A DNA stretch of 56,044 bases from Pirellulales bacterium (lineage in GTDB: Bacteria > Planctomycetota > Planctomycetia > Pirellulales > JANQPP01). The notes beneath the pieces were generated by a model, which ran no database searches, was not told where the DNA came from, and saw only the letters and a list, made by a program, of their open reading frames with translations. The translations under genes were made by a program, and so were the position numbers. The stretch is from the NCBI GenBank assembly GCA_028289405.1, contig JANQPP010000039.1:1-56044 (forward strand), read 5' to 3'. Shown piece by piece: positions 27,074-34,497 of the stretch. Position 1 is the first letter of the stretch; every line of letters begins with the position of its first letter.

Positions 27074-28486
27074 GTGTGGAATACCCGTCGCCATCTCGCG
27101 GTGGCCACTCTCGCAGCGCTACAATTCGCCTGTTTGCTGGCCGCGGTCGCCTGGTTCGTGTATTTCATGCTCACCGGCTTTGGAGAGGTCTTACGTCACG
27201 AAGCGTTGCAGTCCCAATCTCGCGTGGCGAAAGCGGTCGTGAAAACGTTGCGCGCCGAGGTCCAAAATCAATCTAGCTTTCTGCTGCGCAACCATCCGGA
27301 CCGCAGGGTCCAAGAGCTAGTAAACCGATGGAGCGATGTCGGACAAGGGTGGATCACCGTGCTTGACCGCGCATCGGGCCATCCCATGCACCCGCATCAT
27401 GCGGGCTTGAACCGGCAATTGTCCAAGGTCCCTTTTGGACATCTTCAATTCACCTCCGCCGGCGGGCGCTCCGCGCGGATTGTTGATAGCCAAGGGCTCG
27501 GCCTAGTCTCCACGAACCAGGGGCGCCATCTCGCTGCCATCGAGGAATTGCCGGAGTTGGGGATGGTGGTCGTGGCACATCGCCCCCATGGCCATATCCC
27601 GCAAAAGATTGGCGGTTTCATGGCTCCGCATTGGCGGATTGGAATTATCCTGGCGGCAAGCGCGATCGCGGCAACCACATTGTTCACGTCGTTCGTGATC
27701 CGACGCTACGACGCGGAAATGTCCCAATGCAACGCACGTTTGGAAGCGGAAGTCGACAAACGGACCCGTTCGCTGGTCAACACGCGAAACGCCGTGATTT
27801 TTGGATTGGCCAAACTCGCTGAATCGCGGGACACCGAGACGGGGCAGCATCTGGAGCGGATTCGCGATTACGTCGTGATCCTCGCGGAGGCCATGCGCCA
27901 CACCCAGCCCGAAATTGACGATGAGTTCATTCAAACACTCGCCCTAGCCGCTCCGTTGCACGATATCGGCAAAGTCGGTATCCCGGATTCCGTGTTGCTT
28001 AAACCGGGAAAGCTAACGCCCGAGGAATACCGCATCATGCAGCAACATTGTCTGATTGGCGGCGAATGCCTAGAGGCAATCCGTGACAGGCTGGGTGAGG
28101 ACAACTTCCTTGACATGGCTTGTGACATCGCTTTGGCCCATCATGAGCGTTGGGATGGCGGGGGATACCCACGTGGCCTTCGGGAGAAGGACATACCTTT
28201 AGCGGCCCGGTTAGTCGCCCTGGCGGACGTTTACGACGCGCTCACCAGCAACCGCGTTTATAAGCAAGACATATCCCACGAGGATTCCCGGCGCATCATC
28301 CTTGCCGGTTCGGGAACTCAATTCGACCCTTACGTGGTGCAAGCATTTCTGGTCCGGGAAAAAGACATGCGACGTGTCGCCGAAACGCGAGCAGGCGCGA
28401 CGTATCACGACCCCGAATCGGAGAGCGTGCCCGGCCGGCAGGACGCCGGAATCGTTGACCGCCCCGCGGAGTCAGTCCGCGGATAG
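27074..28486 (+). CDS. Membrane HD-GYP domain protein (predicted c-di-GMP phosphodiesterase)
   Basis: A 470-residue protein. One helix lies at about 7-36 (VATLAALQFACLLAAVAWF), followed by an extracytoplasmic sensor of about 150 residues, a second helix (GIILAASAIAATTLFTSFVI), a short coiled segment, and a C-terminal HD-GYP domain. The domain has LHDIGKVGIPD with His296-Asp297, the HHERWDGGGYPRGL motif with Gly364-Tyr365-Pro366, and LADVYDALTSNRVYK. All metal and GYP residues are present, so hydrolysis of cyclic-di-GMP is likely. The GTG at 27074 has GAAGGA eight bases upstream; an in-frame TTG at 27047 lacks one. The last 82 bases overlap an antisense gene. Confidence 0.9.
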   Translation: MWNTRRHLAVATLAALQFACLLAAVAWFVYFMLTGFGEVLRHEALQSQSRVAKAVVKTLRAEVQNQSSFLLRNHPDRRVQELVNRWSDVGQGWITVLDRASGHPMHPHHAGLNRQLSKVPFGHLQFTSAGGRSARIVDSQGLGLVSTNQGRHLAAIEELPELGMVVVAHRPHGHIPQKIGGFMAPHWRIGIILAASAIAATTLFTSFVIRRYDAEMSQCNARLEAEVDKRTRSLVNTRNAVIFGLAKLAESRDTETGQHLERIRDYVVILAEAMRHTQPEIDDEFIQTLALAAPLHDIGKVGIPDSVLLKPGKLTPEEYRIMQQHCLIGGECLEAIRDRLGEDNFLDMACDIALAHHERWDGGGYPRGLREKDIPLAARLVALADVYDALTSNRVYKQDISHEDSRRIILAGSGTQFDPYVVQAFLVREKDMRRVAETRAGATYHDPESESVPGRQDAGIVDRPAESVRG

Positions 28487-28797
28487 CCGCTGCGAGGTGG
28501 CGTTCGCGCGGTCAACCGCTCCTGCGATCCGGCCACGACAAGGAACCACGTCGCGAGAATTTGGAACATTCCCACGACACTAGGATGGGGAGAACTGCCC
28601 AGTGGCTGAGGAGCATCCGGGGCAGCTTTCCACGTCTCGCGGTTTTCCCACCCATGATGTGTGCGACGCCAAGAATCGGTGGCTTGGATGGTGGGTTTGG
28701 AAACCGACCACTGCGTGGCCAGGAAAAACCAGATCCCGCAAAGTATGGCCGCGACCGCCAGCAAGGGAAGATATCTGGGCGCATCGCCTATTCGCAT
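28405..28797 (-). CDS. Small two-TM membrane protein, antisense overlap with HD-GYP gene
   Basis: A 130-residue predicted membrane protein. Helix one is PLLAVAAILCGIWFFLATQW, helix two is VVGMFQILATWFLVVAGS, and between them lies a soluble stretch with a WRRTHHGWENRETW segment that resembles small planctomycete membrane proteins. The C-terminal tail is low in hydrophobics. The gene runs opposite to the HD-GYP gene and its end overlaps the latter's last 82 bases. Support comes from the clean two-helix layout and from the ATG at 28797 just before the first helix; no characterised homologue is recognised. Confidence 0.6.
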   Translation of the reverse strand: MRIGDAPRYLPLLAVAAILCGIWFFLATQWSVSKPTIQATDSWRRTHHGWENRETWKAAPDAPQPLGSSPHPSVVGMFQILATWFLVVAGSQERLTARTPPRSGYPRTDSAGRSTIPASCRPGTLSDSGS

Positions 28798-29217
28798 GAG
28801 ACGCTTTCGGTTCACGGATCGGGGTGAATCGATGTGGAAGGTGCTGCCAGCACGAATTTCCGCCAAGGTGGGACAAGTCCGATCGACCGTTCATCCTCTG
28901 CCCGGTGTTATGCAAACCCGAGGCCAGCTCCATATTTTCGACCCGTTGTAGCGAAGAGAGCGGATATGCATGCCTCGAGACGACGGAGCCCTAGAAAGAG
29001 GATGCGTTAAGGCAACGCCGGTATGTCGCGCCTGAGCAACGTGCCAGATGCCCGGGCCAACATAGAGAATTCCACCAGGGCGATTCAGGAAAAAACGTTT
29101 TTGCTGAAGGCCTGTTTCTAATCTAGGCTTGAGCCGTGTGGATCATTGGGCGACCGGCTCTCGGTTGTCCCATTCGAGGAACGAGAATTCGCGCCAATAC
29201 CATCGAGGAACGAGACC
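28798..29217. other. Intergenic region, no gene seen
   Basis: About 420 bases between the divergent small membrane protein and the HDOD gene. No coding frame with recognisable content. It holds the promoters for both neighbours, but no clear -35/-10 pair stands out. GAGGAACGAG just before 29218 is the likely ribosome-binding site of the HDOD gene. Confidence 0.35.
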
Positions 29218-30132
29218 GTGGGAACATCGACGCAGACCAAAACCGAATTGACCTTGGACGACATCTTGGCGGGAGCCCAATTACCGGCATTGCCACAGAG
29301 TGCCATCCGTCTTCTGGAACTTTCACAAGACCCGAGCAATGGACCCGCGGAGTTTGCCGTTCCCATCGAGTCGGATCCTGGCTTGGCTGGTCAAGTGCTG
29401 AGATTTGTCAACTCGTCATACTTCGGTTTCTCGCGCGAGGTCTCGAGCGTGAAACTGGCGATCACGCTAGTCGGCATCCGCACGATCAAAAATTTCACGC
29501 TATGGAGTGCCGTCTTTAGCCTGATGCCCAATCCGCAGTGCGGACCCTTCGACCTGAAAAAGCTGTGGCAGGATTCGTTACGGCGTGGGCTGTTCGCTAG
29601 AGGGTTCGGCAAGCTGATGGGCTTGAAGGATGCGGAGGAAGCCTTCGCCGCCGCCTTGCTGCAAGACATGGCCGTCCCCTTATTGGCCAAGGAATTGCCA
29701 GGAGACTATCTGGAACTGCTGCAAAGCCGACAAGACGGCAAAGGCCGGCTCTCCGAATTTGAAATGACCCGCTTCGGCTGGACGCACGCCGATGCCGGCG
29801 CACAGATGGCCAAGACGTGGAATTTGCCTCCTGAATTCGTGGACTTGATTCATTCCCACACACGATTGGACGAACTGCTGCCCGAACGCGCGGAGCGACC
29901 TCAAGAGTTGGCCGTGGCTCTCTCGTCTTTACTGCCTTCGGCTCAAGATTCGGAGTGGCGGGAGTACGAGAAATTCGAGCAATCGTTTAAGGCCGCCGCG
30001 GAGGGGGGCGTGGGGCCGGAGGAATTACTGGCGCAGATCGATCAGCAATTCGCCGAATTCGCTCCAGTGTTGAAAATCGCGTCTCCTTCGAAGTCCTTGG
30101 AAGATTGGTACCGCGAAAGGAAGAGTGCCTAA
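29218..30132 (+). CDS. HDOD domain signalling protein
   Basis: A 304-residue cytoplasmic protein. The HDOD domain (about 20-220) has LPALPQSAIRLLELSQDPSN, VPIESDPGLAGQVLRFVNSSYFG, LAITLVGIRTIKNFTL and a central ALLQDMAVPLLA, where catalytic HD proteins carry a His-Asp pair. The lack of that pair is normal for HDOD, a non-enzymatic relative of HD domains used in signal relay. The GTG at 29218 is chosen because a purine-rich site precedes it; an in-frame TTG lies at 29146. It lies one gene away from the HD-GYP protein, which suggests related signalling. Confidence 0.9.
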   Translation: MGTSTQTKTELTLDDILAGAQLPALPQSAIRLLELSQDPSNGPAEFAVPIESDPGLAGQVLRFVNSSYFGFSREVSSVKLAITLVGIRTIKNFTLWSAVFSLMPNPQCGPFDLKKLWQDSLRRGLFARGFGKLMGLKDAEEAFAAALLQDMAVPLLAKELPGDYLELLQSRQDGKGRLSEFEMTRFGWTHADAGAQMAKTWNLPPEFVDLIHSHTRLDELLPERAERPQELAVALSSLLPSAQDSEWREYEKFEQSFKAAAEGGVGPEELLAQIDQQFAEFAPVLKIASPSKSLEDWYRERKSA

Positions 30133-30283
30133 AGCGTCGGGACAAATTCTTCCGGGGTTCGCGGAATTGAATGTCGATCGGCGACGAAGCGCTGATCGAA
30201 AACAGACCCCAAGGTTTGTCCACGGGCTTTTCGTGGATCCGCCGGTGTTTTGCAGTTTGGTGCGACAGTCACGAGGGTTGACC

Positions 30284-30601
30284 ATGAGTACCGTTGGCAA
30301 GTCGTGGAACTTGGGAATAATCTGTTGCTTTGTGGTCTTGCTGGCCGGTTGCGGATCTCCACCACCAGAAGGGCCAACCTACGCGGACGCGCGGGTCGAG
30401 ATTGAGGCGTTGGAAGCGGAACTTGCCGAGATTCGCCACGAAGCGAAATTCAACCATGCCAAGGCGACACGGCTAGAGACGGAAGCCGCTCAGTGGAAAC
30501 AGGAAGCCAGTGAATGGCAGCTAAAGTCTTCCCGGCTTACCGATCAGGTGGAGTCCCTTTCCCGGCGGCTGGAAGAACTCGAGCAGGAAGAAACGCTCTA
30601 A
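30284..30601 (+). CDS. Small coiled-coil lipoprotein
   Basis: A 105-residue predicted lipoprotein. The signal GIICCFVVLLAGC ends in the lipobox LAGC with Cys near residue 22. A Pro-rich spacer follows, then a continuous coiled coil of about 70 residues rich in Glu, Lys and Leu heptads (VEIEALEAELAEIRHEAKF, then QVESLSRRLEELEQEE). It resembles Lpp-type spacer proteins in layout but not in sequence. The ATG at 30284 decides the start. Co-directional with the HDOD gene, 151 bases away. Confidence 0.8.
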   Translation: MSTVGKSWNLGIICCFVVLLAGCGSPPPEGPTYADARVEIEALEAELAEIRHEAKFNHAKATRLETEAAQWKQEASEWQLKSSRLTDQVESLSRRLEELEQEETL

Positions 30602-30680
30602 ACGGTCTTCCCCCGTCGGAGCCGCTGTCGGATTGAACGGCGCGCGGTAAGCGTGCTCCGCGAATCGGGGCAACCAGCGG

Positions 30681-33600
30681 TTAAACGCCGAAAATATCAC
30701 GCAGCGAATCTTCCAGCGCGCTAGCCGGCAAGTCGACGTCCGCGACGGAGTTCGCCGCGGAGCCGAGGTTGGCGGAAGCCGCGGTCTTCGTCCAAGTCTC
30801 TTCCACGTTATTGGCCAACGGATTGCCCGTCGCGTCGAGGATATCCGAACCATCGGCCGCCAGTAACAGCAAATACAATCCATCTTCGCCGGTAAGTGAC
30901 GCCAGGCCGTCCAGGGTGTAGGTCTTTCCATCGGTCGTGGTCAGCGCCTCGTCCCCGGTCAACAGGTTGCCCGCGACTTCTCCCACTCGGAACAGCCTCA
31001 AATCCTCCAAGCCGAAGTTCGTTACGGGCTCACTGAACTGGATCACGACTTCATCCACGGCGGTGAAGATGGGGTCGGGTTGAACGCCCACGATTTGGGC
31101 CGAAGGTGCGGCATCGCCGATGGAAATCGTGGTCACGTCCGTCGAAGTGTTGCCATCTTCATCGGCCACGGTGAGCCGGATCGTGAAAATGCCTTCTCCA
31201 TCCAGTCCAAGGGCGGCGAGTGCATCGAATTCGAGGTGGAAGATGTCCCGCGCCGAGCTAGCCAACACCGTGTCATCTTGCGTCAGATCTCGCACGAAGA
31301 CATCGAAAGTCCCGTTGCCGTCGAATTCGGTGAGGTTGCCGGCGTCGCTGACGAAGGCCACGGATTCGCCGGAGGCATCGAGCGTGGGGATGAAGGAGAG
31401 CCCGTTGGCCGCGGCGCTCTGCGCGGTTTGGCTGATCAAATCGTTCCCGGTTCCGGCCGTCCAGCGGTAGACGTCGCTCGCTTGGTTCGCATCCGCTGTC
31501 GCGGTCAAGTTCGTGGCGTCACTGGAAAACGCGACCGTGCTGCCATCGGCACTGATCGTGGGCGAGAAGGATGTGGCGTTGGCGGTCTGATTGCCCGACA
31601 CACTCCGGCTAATCAAGCGGTTGCCCGCGCCTTCTGTCCATAAAAATACATCGTCTCCACCGTTGGCGTCGGCCTCGCTCGTGAGATTCGTCGCTCCGCT
31701 GGCGAACACGACCCTGTTTCCATCCGCGCTGATTTCAGGCGAATGGGACCGGCCATTGGCGCTGGCGGCGCTGCCCGCGCCCCGGCTAATCAGGCGATTG
31801 GTTCCGGAAACGGCATCCCACACGAAAACGTCGACATCGTTATTCGTATCCGCCGCCGCTAAATCACTTGAGGTACTGGCATAGGCGACAGTCAGGCCGT
31901 CGCTGCTAATCACGGGCGCGAAGGAAAAGCCATTGCTGGCGGACGTGCTGCCCACGGCACGGCTGACCAACCGTGTGGCCTGCGTTGCCCGAGACCAGAG
32001 GAACACATCGGGCGACCCGTTATTGTCTCCCGGAACAAGATTGCTGGCCTCGCTAGCGAAGACCAAGAATTGTCCATTGCCGCTGACTTGCGGAGGAAAG
32101 GAAAAACCGTTTCCCGAACCGGCGTTACTCGCGGAAACCAGGCTCGGAACGGTGGCACCGGCGGTCCACACGAAGACATCCATTTCACCATTCGCATCGT
32201 TCGCGGCGAGGTTGGGCGCGTCGCTGGCAAAGGCCACGACGCTTCCATCGTCACTGATCGAGGGAGCGATCGACGCACCGGAGCCGGAACGCTCTCCAGT
32301 AGTGCTGAGCAACGTCGTATTCCCCGTGATCCTATCCCACAAGAAAACGTCGAAGTTGTTATTGGGATCCGCTTCGGGCACTAGATCGTTGGCTCGGCTC
32401 GTGTAGGCCACGAACCGCCCGTCCGCGCTGATGACCGGTGAGATGGAACTATTGTTGCCAGAACGGTCCCCTGCCAGGCTGCGCGAAACAAGAGTGGTGG
32501 TGCCCGTTTCGCGGTCGTACAGATAGACGTCACTGACGTTGTTTTGGTCTCCTGCCACCAAATCGTCCGCGTCACTGGCGAACGCAAGGAACCGCCCGTC
32601 CGCGCTAATGGCCGGGGAAGAGGAAGTTCCATTGCCGCTACGTGGCCCGCTCAAGTCCGTAACGCCGTCACCATTGAGATCCCAGGCAAATTCCAGGGAG
32701 CCCCCTTGCGGGTCGAACGAGCCCGTGGCGTCCAGCGTGAGGCTGTCTCCCTCGTTGATGACATAAGGCCCGCCAGCGTCCGCGGTCGGCTGGTCTCCCA
32801 CGATGTCCCGCAAGATCCAAGGCTCCCGTCCGTCGTCGCCGGTGCGGGCGCCGAAAAGTAGGGCACCATTGAACTCCGCCATCTCGACGGGATAGGAATT
32901 TTCGGGACCGGGGTTGAGATCAGCGACCCTTTCAGTGCCCGAAACGGTGCCGTCACTTCGCCACAGTTCCCGCCCGGAGCTGCCGTCGTTGGCGCGGAAG
33001 TAAACGCGCGGCCCCAGCGGCACCATTTTCACGAATGTCAACTCGATCGGGTAAGAGTTTTCAGGGCCGGGGCGAATATCGGCCACGAGAAACGTGCCGG
33101 TCGTGGTGCCGTCGCTCCGCCACAATTCCCGTCCATTTACTCCATTGTTGGCGCGGAAGAAAAGCGTACCATCTACATCCGTCAAGGAACTGGGATACGA
33201 GTTGGTTGGTCCCGGGAAGATGTCTTCCACGAGAGACGTGCCGGCGGCAGTGCCGTCACTCTTCCACAATTCGCGGCCGGAGACGCCTTCACCGGCACGG
33301 AAGTACAGCAAGTCTCCCGAGACCGTCAACTCCACGGGATACGCGCTACCGGAACCGGGAAAGATGTCCGCCACGATTTGGGTGCCGGCGGCGGTGCCGT
33401 CACTGCGCCATAATTCGGAACCCTGTGAGCCGTCGCTGGCACGGAAAAAGACTTCATCTTGAAACGCGATGAGCTCGCTCGGATAGGAATTTGCCGCGCC
33501 CGGGCGGATGTCTTGTACCAGCCGCGTGCCAGCGGCGGTGCCATCGCTTTGCCACAATTCGCGCCCGGTTTGACCGTCGGTGGCCCGGAAAAATACATTG

Positions 33601-34232
33601 TTGCCCACCGGTGTGATTTCGATGGGATAGGCGTTCTCTAGGCCCGGATTAATGTCGGCCACGCGTTGCGTACCGGCGGCGGTGCCGTCGCTTTTCCAAA
33701 GCTCCGATCCACTGATCCCGTCATCGGCGCGGAAGAACAGCATGTTGCCCAGCGCGGTCAAGTCGCTGGGATAGGAATTTTCCAGGCCGGGGTTGATGTC
33801 GGCCACGCGAAACGTGCCGGCTTCCGTCCCATCGCTGCGCCAGAGTTCTCTTCCGGACTCACCGTCATCGGCGCGGAAAAAAAGCACGTCCCCCACGGCC
33901 GTCAATTCCGAAGGATATCCATTGGGACGTCCTGGAAGAATATCCTTGACCATGAAGGTGCCGGCGGTGGTGCCATCGGTCCGCCAGAGTTCGCGGCCGT
34001 TGACCTTGTCATTCGCGGAAAAGAACGCGATCCCTCCCGCTTCGACGAAATCGCGCGGGCCGGATCCGCCATCCAGTCCCAAATCCGCGATCAATTCCAC
34101 GGAAAGGGCCAGCAGGCGGCGTGCTTCCAATGCTTCTCCCAGCGGACGAATCCGTGCGCTCGGATTCTTGCCGGAATGCTGTTTCTTTCTGGTTCGCCGC
34201 CGTCCAAGTTGTCGAGAGCCCCGCGCCTTCAT
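30681..34232 (-). CDS. Giant secreted ELWxxDGT-repeat protein with PKD and PD40 parts
   Basis: An 1183-residue surface protein. The N-terminal leader has LEARRLLA. Residues about 80-475 hold eight ELWxxDGT repeats of 48 residues (one is longer) and a terminal EPWIL. Next come the first strands of a PKD domain (ADAGGPYVINEGDSLTLDA, then AWDLNGDG). After that, eight PD40/TolB-like units of about 58 residues (ISADGRFLAFAS, DVFLWDR) occupy about 530-990. The closing strands of the PKD domain follow (DGEGIFTIRLTVADEDGN). The C-terminus is a FSEPVTNFGLEDLRLF Big-like domain. A paralogue lies immediately upstream in the same direction. Likely an adhesin or scaffold; function unproven. Confidence 0.88.
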   Translation of the reverse strand: MKARGSRQLGRRRTRKKQHSGKNPSARIRPLGEALEARRLLALSVELIADLGLDGGSGPRDFVEAGGIAFFSANDKVNGRELWRTDGTTAGTFMVKDILPGRPNGYPSELTAVGDVLFFRADDGESGRELWRSDGTEAGTFRVADINPGLENSYPSDLTALGNMLFFRADDGISGSELWKSDGTAAGTQRVADINPGLENAYPIEITPVGNNVFFRATDGQTGRELWQSDGTAAGTRLVQDIRPGAANSYPSELIAFQDEVFFRASDGSQGSELWRSDGTAAGTQIVADIFPGSGSAYPVELTVSGDLLYFRAGEGVSGRELWKSDGTAAGTSLVEDIFPGPTNSYPSSLTDVDGTLFFRANNGVNGRELWRSDGTTTGTFLVADIRPGPENSYPIELTFVKMVPLGPRVYFRANDGSSGRELWRSDGTVSGTERVADLNPGPENSYPVEMAEFNGALLFGARTGDDGREPWILRDIVGDQPTADAGGPYVINEGDSLTLDATGSFDPQGGSLEFAWDLNGDGVTDLSGPRSGNGTSSSPAISADGRFLAFASDADDLVAGDQNNVSDVYLYDRETGTTTLVSRSLAGDRSGNNSSISPVISADGRFVAYTSRANDLVPEADPNNNFDVFLWDRITGNTTLLSTTGERSGSGASIAPSISDDGSVVAFASDAPNLAANDANGEMDVFVWTAGATVPSLVSASNAGSGNGFSFPPQVSGNGQFLVFASEASNLVPGDNNGSPDVFLWSRATQATRLVSRAVGSTSASNGFSFAPVISSDGLTVAYASTSSDLAAADTNNDVDVFVWDAVSGTNRLISRGAGSAASANGRSHSPEISADGNRVVFASGATNLTSEADANGGDDVFLWTEGAGNRLISRSVSGNQTANATSFSPTISADGSTVAFSSDATNLTATADANQASDVYRWTAGTGNDLISQTAQSAAANGLSFIPTLDASGESVAFVSDAGNLTEFDGNGTFDVFVRDLTQDDTVLASSARDIFHLEFDALAALGLDGEGIFTIRLTVADEDGNTSTDVTTISIGDAAPSAQIVGVQPDPIFTAVDEVVIQFSEPVTNFGLEDLRLFRVGEVAGNLLTGDEALTTTDGKTYTLDGLASLTGEDGLYLLLLAADGSDILDATGNPLANNVEETWTKTAASANLGSAANSVADVDLPASALEDSLRDIFGV

Positions 34233-34386
34233 GGGTCATTCTCCGTGTGATCGAAGTTGCGTCCTTCACCAGCGATACATTTTTCGAGAAGCGCGAGGTG
34301 GAAAGACCACCTCGATTTAACATTCCCCGTTTGTTCGCGGCAAGCAAATGGCCAAGATCGAACGGTGGAACCAGTGAATACTCGAC

Positions 34387-34450
34387 CTGGGACAGTCTGC
34401 AAGACTCAGACTGTCCCAGCGGTGCACTCCAGCGCGGCCGCGCTGGAGTG
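34387..34450. terminator. Two tandem perfect hairpins
   Basis: The first hairpin has 13-bp arms (CTGGGACAGTCTG at 34387-34399, complement at 34407-34419) and a 7-base loop. The second has 12-bp arms (CACTCCAGCGCG at 34425-34436, complement at 34439-34450) and a 2-base loop. They lie between the two ELW genes, after the stop of the 880-residue one, as a terminator would. Neither is followed by T-runs, so they could also be members of a dispersed repeat family. Confidence 0.6.
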
Positions 34451-34497
34451 GGGATTCACCGGTTCACCGTGATCAGGACCATGGCCGCTACCGGGGG

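Noticed and set aside
26689..27276. 195-codon plus-strand frame before and across the HD-GYP start
   Set aside because: It overlaps the HD-GYP gene in another frame, is very Arg/Ser-rich and has no homologue-like content.
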